Counted from the stretch's first letter, positions 15,477-24,749 are shown. The stretch is 38,529 nucleotides of DNA from an uncultured Clostridia bacterium (GCA_947303255.1 CAMYXL010000025.1:1-38529); one strand, 5' to 3'. The notes: a model not told the origin generated them from the letters alone. Numbers and translations: made by a program.

Positions 15477-17642
15477 TTATCTTTGAATCGCATATTCGTT
15501 GCAGATTCCCGTGAACTCCTCACAAGTCGAGAAGAAGTTGAAGACTTCATCTCTGCTTGTTCCCTTGCTTAAGAGATCAAGCCAGTATGCTTTACCCTCA
15601 GCTTCAGGTTCACGGCCCATGAAGGTCTTATACATACGGTTGATATACTCTTCATTACTGTACTTAGCATTCACAAATTCAGGACTGTAGAAGAATTCTT
15701 TTGCAGCCTGTGTTCCGCTAAGTTCCTGATTGGTTAATCCCAGACTCCAGAACTTAAGACCTTCTTCCTCTGCATCTCTTCCGAGACACTCTGTATAGAG
15801 TCTTGTAGCAAATGCAGTTGCATTAGCGGAAGCGATGGTTGCTTTTGCTCTTGTAGCACCTGATCTTACTCCATAAGAAGCACAAACGTTACACCACTCT
15901 TCAGAGTTGATGAAGCAATCAACTACGGAATCACGTCCCTGAGTCTTGAGACAGTTCATCCAGAAATTGAAACCGTCTTTATCATCCTTAGCTTCTCTAT
16001 CAAAGAAGGTCTTATAGAGAACTGCAAGGAACTGTTCATCAGTAAGTTTTCTGTCGTTGAACTCTTTACTCAAGAGGAACTCATTGGCACACTGAGCACC
16101 GTTAAGATCTCCGTTACCTACATGCTCACACCAGAATGCTTTTCCTTCAGGTTCGGACGGACGGTTCAAAGCTACCGTATAAAGTCTTTCTACGAAATCT
16201 TCAAAGCCGCCACCTGTTGTAGAAGAGTTGGATGAATTTGATCCGCCGGAGATACTCAGATCAAAGTTGAATTCACCGATTAGTTTTGGAATTGCTATGT
16301 AATATGTTTTACCTGCTGTCAGTTCAACCGTAAGGTCGTAATCTTTACCGTTATTCCAAAGACCGGTTGGGTCACTGTAGGAACCGATGTTCTCCGCCAC
16401 TACGTTTCGATCGGAATCAAAGACTGCCAAAGCCATAGCGTATGAGCCGGAATTAGAGAAAGTCAGGCTGTAGGAACCTGTTGTCTCAGGAGTGAAATTA
16501 AGGATTGCCTGACCGCGTCCTTCCTTATCTGCCGAATCATCAATATGATAAGTCTCTCCGCTCTTTGCTTTTATTCCGTCTCCATCTGCAAACACAAAGT
16601 AGAAAAGCATATATTCCAACGAATTAGTTGCGTTTGAGCCTGATGCATAACAGAAGACAGAGGCATATTTCCAATCTGACGGTATCTTATCAGGAGATTT
16701 ATCCATATCGTACTTGGTCTTTCCGTTTTCAGAAATTTCCATCATGCCATAACTGATATCCTTATCCCTGTTGCCGCCGTATACGAAATCAGGGAAACTC
16801 AATCCGCGCTCTTCACCCGGCTTGAAAGCTTTGACCGAACAAGCAAATGTTGAACCATCTTTATATGCAAACATATAACCGGTTTCCAAATTGAACACAA
16901 ATGAAGTATCAACAGATCCGTCCTTACTCTTTACATTGCAAAGATAGTAATCGTCCACATCCTTACCGACATTCAGACTAAGCGGCGAGTTTGCAGTTCC
17001 TATGGTCATAAAATTGCCTGATTTATCCTTATCCTGACCCCAAGAGTAATCGAGTTTCATGCCGCTTGGAAGATCTCCGATGCTCAAAGACAGCTTAACA
17101 TCGGATCCTTCCATGATGGGATATCTGTCCCAATATCCGCCATATGTCTGACTCCAGAAATATGCATTACGCTGAAGAGTATTGTATTTATCGCTTCCGG
17201 GGATCTTATATTCTACTTGCAGCCGGAAGTTGTAATCAAAGAAGATCTCAAAACCGGTATCTTTACCGTTATAGACAACGTAGTAATACGTGCCGCCCTC
17301 CAACTGAATGGTCATATCAAGTACATCGCTGGTCTTTATAAGCTTCTTGTTTTTGTCATAAACTGCCAATGCGTTAGGTCCGGAACCACATCCGTTTGCT
17401 AAATCAACCTCACGTACATGGATCCTATACATCATTGTATCTTCTGTATCAAACTTGAACGTTACTGTCTCTTGGCCATTATATATGGTCTCTCGGTCAT
17501 AAACATGTACACTGGCGTAATGTTCAGTGTCAGGTCCGTCAGCTCTTACTTTGTCTGAGGCCGCAAACGGGATCAGCGCCGTGAGCATCACCGCTGTGAT
17601 TACTGACGCGATCAGTCTTGTTACTCTTTTTCTCGAAAACAT
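15477..17642 (-). CDS. secreted PPC-like protein with C-terminal DUF4214 module, paralogue
   Basis: This 721-residue protein begins MFSRKRVTRLIAS with a signal peptide cleaved near VRA-DGPDT, the same context as in its paralogue at 13079. The same PPC-like regions follow (YRIHVREVD...LAVYDKNKKLI...GGTYYYVVYNG and LNFTPETTGSYSLTF...AGKTYYIAIPK). The linker is a short Ser/Asn/Thr stretch with GGSNSSNSSTTGGG instead of Pro-Glu-Val units. The C-terminal four-unit DUF4214 module is closest to that of the 10786 gene. For example, ATRAKATIASANATAFATR is shared with both other copies. GAGAGGAGAA precedes the ATG at 17642. The module therefore combines freely with different N-terminal parts. Confidence 0.85.
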   Translation of the reverse strand: MFSRKRVTRLIASVITAVMLTALIPFAASDKVRADGPDTEHYASVHVYDRETIYNGQETVTFKFDTEDTMMYRIHVREVDLANGCGSGPNALAVYDKNKKLIKTSDVLDMTIQLEGGTYYYVVYNGKDTGFEIFFDYNFRLQVEYKIPGSDKYNTLQRNAYFWSQTYGGYWDRYPIMEGSDVKLSLSIGDLPSGMKLDYSWGQDKDKSGNFMTIGTANSPLSLNVGKDVDDYYLCNVKSKDGSVDTSFVFNLETGYMFAYKDGSTFACSVKAFKPGEERGLSFPDFVYGGNRDKDISYGMMEISENGKTKYDMDKSPDKIPSDWKYASVFCYASGSNATNSLEYMLFYFVFADGDGIKAKSGETYHIDDSADKEGRGQAILNFTPETTGSYSLTFSNSGSYAMALAVFDSDRNVVAENIGSYSDPTGLWNNGKDYDLTVELTAGKTYYIAIPKLIGEFNFDLSISGGSNSSNSSTTGGGFEDFVERLYTVALNRPSEPEGKAFWCEHVGNGDLNGAQCANEFLLSKEFNDRKLTDEQFLAVLYKTFFDREAKDDKDGFNFWMNCLKTQGRDSVVDCFINSEEWCNVCASYGVRSGATRAKATIASANATAFATRLYTECLGRDAEEEGLKFWSLGLTNQELSGTQAAKEFFYSPEFVNAKYSNEEYINRMYKTFMGREPEAEGKAYWLDLLSKGTSRDEVFNFFSTCEEFTGICNEYAIQR

Positions 17643-17719
17643 AACCCTTTTTATTCTCCTCTCCCTTGTGCTTATACACTAACATACTTTATCAAATTAG
17701 CATGATTCTTTCGGTTAAT

Positions 17720-17747
17720 ATATTAAAAACCGTGAAGTTCATATCAA
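17720..17747 (-). promoter_or_regulatory. possible promoter of the PPC-like DUF4214 gene
   Basis: On the minus strand TTGATA (17742-17747) and TAATAT (17720-17725) are separated by 16 bp, directly after the hisE terminator. The gene start is about 75 bases downstream. Confidence 0.42.
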
Positions 17748-17772
17748 AAAACGACACCGTGCAGGTGCCGTT
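17746..17772 (-). terminator. terminator of the purC-hisHAFIE operon
   Basis: The arms AACGGCACC and GGTGTCGTT (17750-17772) are followed on the minus strand by TTTTTTG. It lies 26 bases after the hisE stop. Confidence 0.87.
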
Positions 17773-17798
17773 TTCGAGAGATCAAATTATAAAAGAGA

Positions 17799-18074
17799 TC
17801 ATCTTCTGCTTCTAAGCTCGTTATTGAGATCTTCCAATGTGATTCCCAGGTTAGCCATGAGAACGAGCATGTGGTACTCAAGGTCAGCAAGCTCTGCGAT
17901 AACTTCGTTCTTATCCTGCTTTGCTGCAGCGATAGCTGTCTCGACAGCTTCCTCACCGAGCTTTTTAGCGATCTTCTCTGTACCCTTTTCCATGAGATAG
18001 TTGGTATATGAACCCTCAACCGGGTTTGCCTTACGATCCATGATTACGCTATATAATTCCTGAATGATATCCAT
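17799..18074 (-). CDS. hisE: phosphoribosyl-ATP pyrophosphatase
   Basis: HisE hydrolyses PR-ATP to PR-AMP, the second step of histidine synthesis. The 91-residue protein has KGTEKIAKKLGEEAVETAIAA and the metal-binding ELADLEYHMLVLM. In many bacteria it is fused to HisI; here it is separate. The ATG at 18074, six bases after CGGAGGT, was chosen over one six codons upstream. It is the last gene of the unit, 32 bases after hisFI. Confidence 0.95.
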   Translation of the reverse strand: MDIIQELYSVIMDRKANPVEGSYTNYLMEKGTEKIAKKLGEEAVETAIAAAKQDKNEVIAELADLEYHMLVLMANLGITLEDLNNELRSRR

Positions 18075-18106
18075 AAGTTTACCTCCGAACAATATTTGGT
18101 ATTATA

Positions 18107-19219
18107 TCAGATTTCGTCTAAGGTGCGATAGAAGCAACTTCTGTTTCCCGTGTGGCACGCTGCACCTGTCTGATCGACAGAGTAAAGAAGCGTGTCCATG
18201 TCACAGTCGATCCTTGCTTCGATGACCTTCTGGAAGTGACCTGAGGTCTCGCCTTTTTTCCAGAGGCAGTTCCTGGATCTGGAATAGTAGTGCATGTAAC
18301 CTGTCTTACATGTGAGCTCGAAAGATTCGAAGTTCATGTATGCCATCATGAGGACCTCACCGTTATAGTGATCTTTTACGATAGCAGGTACCATGCCGTC
18401 GCTGTTCTTCTTGAACTGCTGCCAGAGCTCGAGTTCTCTCGTGAGCTTTCTTACCGGAATGCCTTCTTCAGAGAGGTAATCCTTAAGGTCTCCGATGGCG
18501 ATCTCGCCGAAGTGGAAGAGGCTTGCAGCAAGAACTGCGTCTGCCTTACCTTCGATGATGCCGTCTCTGAAATCCTTCATGGAACCTGCTCCGCCTGATG
18601 CGATAACAGGAACGCTTACGTTCTCAGCGATGAGAGAGGTGATCTCATTATCGTAGCCGCTCTTTGTGCCGTCCTTGTCCATGCTGGTAAGAAGGATCTC
18701 ACCTGCACCGAGTCTGACGACTTCCTTGGCCCACCAGAGGGCGTCGATGCCTGTAGGCTTTGTACCTGCGGCGATAACTACTTCACAGCCTGACGGGAAT
18801 CTGTCTTCCTGTCCTTCTCTTCTTTTGACGTCGATAGCTACGACTACACACTGGGAACCGAATGTCTCGGCTGCCTCGCGGACGAAGTCCGGATTTTTGA
18901 CTGCAGCGGAGTTAAGTGAGATCTTGTCAGCTCCTGCGTTAAGGATGTCCCTAATGTTTTCGATGGTCCTGATGCCGCCTCCGACAGTGAAAGGAATGAA
19001 GACTTCATTGGCTACGCGGTTTACCATGTCAATGATGGTGTCGCGTGCTTCGAGTGTAGCGGAAATATCCAGGAATACGAGCTCGTCGGCACCTGAGAGA
19101 TTGTACTGCTTGGCACACTCGACAGGGTCACCTGCATCCCTTAGGGATACGAAGTTGACGCCCTTAACGACGCGACCGTCTTTTATGTCGAGGCATGGGA
19201 TTATACGTTTAGCATACAT
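18107..19219 (-). CDS. hisF: HisF-HisI fusion: IGP synthase cyclase subunit and phosphoribosyl-AMP cyclohydrolase
   Basis: This single 370-residue chain carries two enzymes. Residues 1-255 are HisF, the (beta/alpha)8 cyclase, with catalytic Asp11 (CLDIKDG) and Asp130 (VVVAIDVKR) at the canonical positions. Residues about 262-370 are HisI, with [36 protein letters not shown] and the zinc/metal motif DCDMDTLL...CHTGNRSCF. Both look complete. HisI performs step three and HisF, with HisH, step five or six of the pathway. HisI is more often fused to HisE; a HisF-HisI fusion is less usual. Its start overlaps the end of hisA by 19 bases. Confidence 0.95.
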   Translation of the reverse strand: MYAKRIIPCLDIKDGRVVKGVNFVSLRDAGDPVECAKQYNLSGADELVFLDISATLEARDTIIDMVNRVANEVFIPFTVGGGIRTIENIRDILNAGADKISLNSAAVKNPDFVREAAETFGSQCVVVAIDVKRREGQEDRFPSGCEVVIAAGTKPTGIDALWWAKEVVRLGAGEILLTSMDKDGTKSGYDNEITSLIAENVSVPVIASGGAGSMKDFRDGIIEGKADAVLAASLFHFGEIAIGDLKDYLSEEGIPVRKLTRELELWQQFKKNSDGMVPAIVKDHYNGEVLMMAYMNFESFELTCKTGYMHYYSRSRNCLWKKGETSGHFQKVIEARIDCDMDTLLYSVDQTGAACHTGNRSCFYRTLDEI

Positions 19220-19914
19220 TTTCTGAGGTCAACCTTTCCTTCGTAGATGGCTTTGCCGATGATAACGCCTGCGCAGCCGCTGTCCTTGATGTGGAATACG
19301 TCCTCGTCGGAACCGATTCCGCCTGAAGCGACTACGTTAAGACCTGTCTTGTCGACGAGTTCTTTGGTGCTGTCAAATGCAGGACCTGAGAGCATTCCGT
19401 CACGGGAGATGTCGGTGAAGATGATCGTCTTCGCACCGATCTCCTTCATCTGGAAAGCGAAGTCAACGGCCTTGACGCCGCCGCCTTTTGTCCAGCCGTC
19501 AACGGCTACTTCACCATCGTGAGCGTCGATGCCGATAGCGATGTTGTCGGCATAGAGCTTAAGAGCTTCTTCGGTGAACTTACGGTCCTTGATCGCAGAT
19601 GTGCCGATGACGCAGCGGGTTACGCCGTAGTCCTCGATCCATCTTTTGAGTGTATCCATGTTTCTGATGCCGCCGCCGGTCTCGACCTTAAGGCCTGTCT
19701 CGGCTGCGATCTCTTTGATGATCTTGTGGTTAGTCGGGACTCCTGATCTGGCTGCGTCGAGGTCGACGATGTGGATCCATGTTGAGCCTGCCTCAACAAA
19801 ATCCATTGCCTGACCCATAGGGTCGTCACGGTATACCGTTACGTCGTCGTATTTGCCCTGTCTTAAGCGGACGCACTTGCCGCCCAAAAGATCGATTGCA
19901 GGTAAGATGATCAT
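19201..19914 (-). CDS. hisA: ProFAR isomerase
   Basis: HisA isomerises ProFAR to PRFAR. The 237-residue (beta/alpha)8 barrel has catalytic Asp8 (LPAIDLLGG) and Asp130 ([10 protein letters not shown]), phosphate loops VETGGGIRN and VVASGGIGS. The length is normal. Its stop overlaps the hisFI start by 19 bases, and its ATG follows the hisH stop directly, which suggests translational coupling. Confidence 0.97.
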   Translation of the reverse strand: MIILPAIDLLGGKCVRLRQGKYDDVTVYRDDPMGQAMDFVEAGSTWIHIVDLDAARSGVPTNHKIIKEIAAETGLKVETGGGIRNMDTLKRWIEDYGVTRCVIGTSAIKDRKFTEEALKLYADNIAIGIDAHDGEVAVDGWTKGGGVKAVDFAFQMKEIGAKTIIFTDISRDGMLSGPAFDSTKELVDKTGLNVVASGGIGSDEDVFHIKDSGCAGVIIGKAIYEGKVDLRKCMLNV

Positions 19915-20526
19915 TTATCCGACTCTCCTTACGAATTTTCTTAATATGTTGAGTCCTGCCTCACCGCTCTTTTCAGGGTGGAACTGGCAGGCGAAGATGT
20001 TGTCTTTTTCGATGGCGCAGCAGTATTTGATGCCGTATGTGGTATAAGCTGCCACGTCACTATTGTTTTCGAGATCACAATAGTATGAGTGAACAAAGTA
20101 TACGTAGTCGCCTTCGGACAGGATGCTGCCCTTTACGTCCTGAAGGTCGTTCCAGCCGATCTGAGGGATCTTAAGGCCGATGGATGACGGGAACAGTCTG
20201 ACGGTTCCCTTGATAAGGCCGAGGCCCTTGACGTTATTGTCATCACCGAAGCTCTCTTCGGACTCGTCGAGGAGCATCTGCATGCCAAGGCAGATACCGA
20301 GGAACGGTGTGCCCTTAGCGACAACTTCCTTAACGACTTCGTCCATGCCGGCTTTCTTAAGAGCTTCCATGGCAAAACCGATGGCGCCAACTCCGGGGAG
20401 TACAACGCCGTCTGCGTTAAGGACTGTATCTCTGTCAGATGTGATGACGGACTTAGCGCCTATATGATCGAACGCCTTCTTGACCGAAGCCAGATTTCCT
20501 GCACCGTAATCGATGATCGCGATCAT
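19915..20526 (-). CDS. hisH: imidazole glycerol phosphate synthase glutaminase subunit
   Basis: HisH releases ammonia from glutamine for HisF. The 203-residue class I amidotransferase has the nucleophile Cys79 in GICLGMQ, the oxyanion loop LPGVGAIG and the His-Glu pair in CQFHPEKSG. It starts three bases after the purC stop. Confidence 0.97.
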   Translation of the reverse strand: MIAIIDYGAGNLASVKKAFDHIGAKSVITSDRDTVLNADGVVLPGVGAIGFAMEALKKAGMDEVVKEVVAKGTPFLGICLGMQMLLDESEESFGDDNNVKGLGLIKGTVRLFPSSIGLKIPQIGWNDLQDVKGSILSEGDYVYFVHSYYCDLENNSDVAAYTTYGIKYCCAIEKDNIFACQFHPEKSGEAGLNILRKFVRRVG

Positions 20527-20529
20527 GTA

Positions 20530-21414
20530 TTACTCGAGTTCCTTTCCTGTGAGCTTGGAGTAGCACTCGCGGTACTTCTCAGCTGTCTTGGCGATAACTT
20601 CGTCAGGAAGCTTTGGAGCCGGATATGTCTTATCCCAGTCGAGTGTCTCGAGCCATTCTCTTAAGTACTGCTTGTCGAAGCTCTTCTGTGCTCTGCCAGG
20701 CTCGTAGTCTGCTGCATCCCAGAAACGTGAGGAGTCAGGTGTGAACATCTCGTCAGCTACAACGAGCTTGCCGTCGATCTTACCGAACTCGAACTTGGTA
20801 TCTGCGAGGATGAGGCCCTTTGTGAGAGCATACTCGGATACGGATGTGTAGAGCTTCAAAGCTGCTTCCTTGAGAGCCTTTGCGTCTTCCTCGCCGAGGA
20901 GGTCGATGAGCTGCTCGTATGTGATATTGATGTCGTGTCCTTCGTCAGCCTTTGTGGAAGGTGTGAAGAGCGGCTCAGGGAGCTTGTCGCCCTGAACGAG
21001 GCCCTCAGGCATCTTCATGCCGCCGACTGTGCCGGACTTCTTGTATTCCTTAAGTGCGGAACCTTCGAGGTAGCCTCTTACGATGCACTCGCAAGGAAGC
21101 ATCTTAACTTTCTTAACGAGCATTGAACGGCCCTTGAGTTCCTCTTCGTACTTATCGAGACCCATCGGGTATTCCTTAGGATCTGTTGTTATAACGTGGT
21201 TAGGGATGATGTCCTTTGTGAAATCGAACCAGAATGCTGAGATAGAAGATAATACCTTGCCCTTATCAGGGATCAGTTCGTCGAAAACAACGTCAAACGC
21301 TGAGATCCTGTCTGTTACGACCATGAGAAGTGAGTCGCCCAGATCATAGACGTTTCTGACCTTTCCTTTGATAAATACCGGCAAATCGATAAAATCCGTA
21401 TCCTTGATAAGCAT
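20530..21414 (-). CDS. purC: SAICAR synthetase
   Basis: PurC joins CAIR and aspartate with ATP to SAICAR in purine synthesis. The protein (294 residues from the chosen start) shows GKVRNVYDLGD, DRISAFDVVF, CECIVRGYLEGSA, LADTKFEFG and DEMFTPDSSRFW, all family motifs. Two in-frame ATGs lie at 21420 and 21414. GGAGGG is only one base before the first and seven before the second, so the second (MLIKDTD) was chosen. It heads a tight cluster with hisH, hisA, hisFI and hisE. The connection is AICAR, which HisF/HisH release and which the purine pathway forms from SAICAR. Confidence 0.96.
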   Translation of the reverse strand: MLIKDTDFIDLPVFIKGKVRNVYDLGDSLLMVVTDRISAFDVVFDELIPDKGKVLSSISAFWFDFTKDIIPNHVITTDPKEYPMGLDKYEEELKGRSMLVKKVKMLPCECIVRGYLEGSALKEYKKSGTVGGMKMPEGLVQGDKLPEPLFTPSTKADEGHDINITYEQLIDLLGEEDAKALKEAALKLYTSVSEYALTKGLILADTKFEFGKIDGKLVVADEMFTPDSSRFWDAADYEPGRAQKSFDKQYLREWLETLDWDKTYPAPKLPDEVIAKTAEKYRECYSKLTGKELE

Positions 21415-21458
21415 ATTCATACCCTCCGTTTTATTATTTATATTAAAACTGAACCTTG

Positions 21459-21464
21459 ATTATA
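21459..21464 (-). promoter_or_regulatory. possible -10 box of purC-his operon
   Basis: The minus strand has a perfect TATAAT 45 bases before the purC start. No good -35 hexamer lies 16-18 bp upstream, so strength and regulation are unclear. The 84-bp gap has no clear terminator, only an A/T-only hairpin near 21480-21498. Confidence 0.42.
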
Positions 21465-21498
21465 CATCTAAGGCAGAGTTTTTTCGATAAGAAAAAAG

Positions 21499-22980
21499 TT
21501 AACCCATGACCTGACCGCAGACGATGAACTTACTGGTGTAAGCATAAGGCTCCACGAAGTAGTTCCAGTTACCGTCTTTGGTATTTCCGACCTCGACTAC
21601 GTAAGGCTCGCCGTCGATATAGACCTCGCACCAGTAGTGCTGCGCGCCCGGAGCACTCCTTCCGCGTGAGCCCTGGATAAGCACCGCGTCGTAACCGAGC
21701 ATGCACAGGAACTCGACCATTACGCCGTTATACTGTGCGCACTGACCGCTCTTGTTCTCCAGTGCGGAGACTGCGAAGCTTGACGTGCCGCCGCCGTAGA
21801 CCATGTTGTTGTGTACCCAGTAAAGAAGGAACGAAGCCTTCTCACCGTTGGTCCATGACGGATCGAAATATGTCGCTGCAAAGTTATTTATTGCTTTGAT
21901 ATCTGCCTCAGGGATGGTCCTTTCCTCCCATACACGCTCTGAACCCTGAACGTTACAGAACTTGTAGGTGGTCTTCGGCTGGAGGTTAGTAACAAGATCC
22001 AGCTTCGTTACGCCGTCGTAGAGGTAGTAGTCCTTGAACCTGTCGTAAGCAGGATCCGGAGCCACTATATTGATCCTTACGGATTCACCCGGCTCGATGC
22101 CGTTAGCTACGCAAAGATCCGTGAACTCCTGGGAATCGGAAAATCCGTTAAAGAGCTCAGCTACCGGGTTGATGGACTTCGATACAGTCTCTACCCAGAA
22201 TGCCTCACCTGATGACTCAGGCTCTCTGTTAAGGAAGACGTTATAAAATCTTCTGACGAGTTCTTCAGGAGTCATGTCCTTGGCAGCGGTCTTAAACTCC
22301 TCGCTCATGAAGAATCCGTAAGCGGCTTTCTTACCGGTTACGTTCTTCTGGCTTAAGTCGTTGACCCAGAACTTCAGTCCGTCTTCGTCGGCAGGTCTTC
22401 CGAGACAGCCGTCGTAGAGCCTTTTTACAAAGCCTTCTATACCGGAATCATATGACGTTGTGACCTTCGTAGGACCACCCGGAAGGATTCCGTAGCCGTC
22501 GCAGATCTTGTGCCACTCGTCAGATCCCGCGAATTCCCAGAGGACGTCATCCTTACTGAGGAGGCCGTCCTCCAGGTCGTTATACCAGAATTCAAAACCC
22601 GCACTCTCAGGTTCTCTGTCGAAGAAAACCTTATAAAGCACCGTCAGATACTCTTCGTTGTTGAGATTCTTGTCAGTAAACTCAGGGCAGTTCGTGATAC
22701 TCTTGAAGATCTCGAGACCCGTGTTCTTCTGTCCCATGAGAAGTCCCGTCCAATAGTTCAGGCCCTCCTCCTCAGGATCACGTCCGAGAGCGATGGTGTA
22801 GATCCTTGATACGAATCCCTTCGCACCTTCTTCTTCGTTATCTTTTTCTTTCTCGAAAAAGAATAATCCGCTTCCGACGTCTATAGGATCTCTCATATCT
22901 GCCAAGACGGCCGCAGACGGTACCAGGACCGATACCGCGATCATCGCTGAAGCTGCACCAAGTGCTATTTTTCGAATCAT
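21499..22980 (-). CDS. secreted DUF4214 protein with transglutaminase-like domain
   Basis: This 493-residue protein has a signal peptide (MIRKIALGAAS...AAVLA, about 1-28). Residues about 45-290 contain four LY...LGR..E..G..(F/Y)W units (IYTIALGRDPEEEGLNYW, LYKVFFDREPESAGFEFW and two more), the same module as in the other secreted proteins but placed N-terminally here. The C-terminal 130 residues resemble a transglutaminase-like fold: Cys414 in SGQCAQYNGVMVEFLCMLGYDAV, His448 in QHYWCEVYIDGEP, and Glu463 where the catalytic Asp is usual. It may hydrolyse or cross-link peptides at the cell surface. The ATG at 22980 follows GAGAGGAAG; an in-frame GTG six codons earlier is less likely. It sits between the two histidine gene blocks. 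Confidence 0.83.
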   Translation of the reverse strand: MIRKIALGAASAMIAVSVLVPSAAVLADMRDPIDVGSGLFFFEKEKDNEEEGAKGFVSRIYTIALGRDPEEEGLNYWTGLLMGQKNTGLEIFKSITNCPEFTDKNLNNEEYLTVLYKVFFDREPESAGFEFWYNDLEDGLLSKDDVLWEFAGSDEWHKICDGYGILPGGPTKVTTSYDSGIEGFVKRLYDGCLGRPADEDGLKFWVNDLSQKNVTGKKAAYGFFMSEEFKTAAKDMTPEELVRRFYNVFLNREPESSGEAFWVETVSKSINPVAELFNGFSDSQEFTDLCVANGIEPGESVRINIVAPDPAYDRFKDYYLYDGVTKLDLVTNLQPKTTYKFCNVQGSERVWEERTIPEADIKAINNFAATYFDPSWTNGEKASFLLYWVHNNMVYGGGTSSFAVSALENKSGQCAQYNGVMVEFLCMLGYDAVLIQGSRGRSAPGAQHYWCEVYIDGEPYVVEVGNTKDGNWNYFVEPYAYTSKFIVCGQVMG

Positions 22981-23070
22981 TAATAAACTTCCTCTCACAC
23001 AAAATACCCCTACATTTTATAACGGATACTGTGCGGTTTTCTGTGATTTCTGTGTTAATTAATCAATTTT

Positions 23071-23661
23071 TTACAAAACACCCTTGGTTGAAGGCACCTC
23101 ATCCGCATTTCTCGGATCGATGCTTACAGCCTGTCTTAAGGCTCTTCCGAATGCCTTGAACAGAGCTTCCATCTTGTGGTGATCGTTCGCGCCGTACGGG
23201 CAGTCCAGGTGCAGGGTTATGTCTGCATTCGTTGCAACTGCCCTGAAGAACTCTTCAGCAAGCTGCGTATCCATCGTGCCGCACATAGGTGCTGCGAAGT
23301 CGCACTTAAATACCAGGAAGCCTCTTCCGGAGATATCGATGGAGCACTGAGCGAGAGCCTCATCCATTGGGATGGAAGCAAATCCGTATCTCGTGATGCC
23401 CTTCTTCTCGCCAAGCGCCTTGCTAATGGCCTGGCCCAAAGCGATTCCGATATCCTCAACGGTGTGATGTGCATCAACCTCAAGATCACCGCTGCACTTG
23501 ACCGTCAGGTCAAATCCGCCGTGTCTCGTAAAACCGTTCAGCATGTGATCGAAAAATCCCACGCCCGTGTCGATATCAGCATTTCCCTTGCCGTCGAGAT
23601 CTATCTCGAGTGAGATATCCGTCTCCTTGGTAACGCGTCCGATGCCTGCTACTCTGTTCAT
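23071..23661 (-). CDS. hisB: imidazoleglycerol-phosphate dehydratase
   Basis: HisB converts IGP to imidazole acetol phosphate. The 196-residue protein is the single-function form, with metal-binding motifs FFDHMLNGFTRHGGF, DAHHTVEDIGIALG and NDHHKMEALFKAFGRAL. Its ATGA overlaps the hisC stop by four bases, so the two are translationally coupled. It is the last gene of the first his block. Confidence 0.97.
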   Translation of the reverse strand: MNRVAGIGRVTKETDISLEIDLDGKGNADIDTGVGFFDHMLNGFTRHGGFDLTVKCSGDLEVDAHHTVEDIGIALGQAISKALGEKKGITRYGFASIPMDEALAQCSIDISGRGFLVFKCDFAAPMCGTMDTQLAEEFFRAVATNADITLHLDCPYGANDHHKMEALFKAFGRALRQAVSIDPRNADEVPSTKGVL

Positions 23662-24749
23662 GCTCTTTCCTCCTTGATGGCACTGATGAGGCCGTTCATC
23701 TCCTCGTCTGTTCCTATGGTGATCCTTAAGTAATCTCCGATCACCGGCTTATCGAAAAATCTAACCAGGATTCCTCTTTCCTTGAGTTTAGCATAAAGCT
23801 CACCCGCCTTTATCCACGACGGCTTCGCGAAAACGAAGTTGGCCGAAGACTCGCACACGGTAAAGCCAAGCTCCTTAAGCTCTTTCACTGCCCGCTCTCT
23901 GGTGTTGATTATCTTCATCCTGCATTCCTGATAGTATGCATCATCATCGATAGCCGCAGCCGCGAGCTTCTGTGCGATCCTGTCCACAGGATACGAATTG
24001 AAAGAATCGCGGACTCTCATCATGCCGTCGATGAGTTCCTTGGAACCGATGGCATAACCCACGCGGATTCCCGCGAGGCCGTACGCCTTAGACAAAGTCT
24101 TCACAACGATGAGATTCGGATACTTATTAACGAGCGTGACCGCTGTCTCGTACTCATTCTTAAAAGCCGCATAAGCCTCGTCGATCAGTACGACACTATC
24201 AGGATTACCCTTAACGATCTTCTCGATATCCGTAAGACTCAGCGCGATACTCGTAGGCGCATTCGGATTGGCAATGGCGATACCGCAGTTTTCCCTGCCG
24301 ATATAATCATCCGCATTGATCGTGAAATCATCCTTAAGCGGGATCTTCTCCGTCTCCACATCATAAAGCTGTGAATATACAGGATAGAAACTATAAGAGA
24401 TCGAAGGCACCAACACCTTCTTATCCGTATTATTTTTCTCCTCGAAAAAGCTCTGCCAGCAAATAGCGAGAACCTCATCGGAACCGTTACCGACAAAAAC
24501 GTTCTCAGCCTTGATGCCGTACTCGCCGAACTTATTAGCGACACTCTCTCTTACGATCTGAGAGTCGGTGTTCGGATAGAGTCTGAGCTCCGCGATGTCG
24601 ATATTATCCAATATCCCGCGGCACTTAGGTGACGGCGGATACGGATTCTCGTTTGTATTGAGCTTAATGACCTTAACGCCGTCTTTCGGCTGCTCGCCTG
24701 CTACATACGGCAAAAGCTCATTTGTCTTTTTGTTCCAAAACTTACTCAT
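23658..24749 (-). CDS. hisC: histidinol-phosphate aminotransferase
   Basis: HisC is a PLP-dependent class I/II aminotransferase acting on imidazole acetol phosphate. The 363-residue protein shows NENPYPPSP, FVGNGSDEVL, the VLIDEAYAAF motif and the PLP lysine in TLSKAYGLAGIRVGY. Length and ends are normal. It starts two bases after the hisD stop. Confidence 0.96.
   Translation of the reverse strand: MSKFWNKKTNELLPYVAGEQPKDGVKVIKLNTNENPYPPSPKCRGILDNIDIAELRLYPNTDSQIVRESVANKFGEYGIKAENVFVGNGSDEVLAICWQSFFEEKNNTDKKVLVPSISYSFYPVYSQLYDVETEKIPLKDDFTINADDYIGRENCGIAIANPNAPTSIALSLTDIEKIVKGNPDSVVLIDEAYAAFKNEYETAVTLVNKYPNLIVVKTLSKAYGLAGIRVGYAIGSKELIDGMMRVRDSFNSYPVDRIAQKLAAAAIDDDAYYQECRMKIINTRERAVKELKELGFTVCESSANFVFAKPSWIKAGELYAKLKERGILVRFFDKPVIGDYLRITIGTDEEMNGLISAIKEERA

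Noticed and set aside
21480..21498. Terminator between the transglutaminase-like gene and purC
   Set aside because: The only inverted repeat is made of A and T (TTTTTTC/GAAAAAA) and would be too weak for termination.
22990..23065. CACAGAAA-type repeats and a TATAAA box upstream of the transglutaminase-like gene
   Set aside because: The copies are short and imperfect and no -35 box fits the spacing, so no promoter or operator was called.
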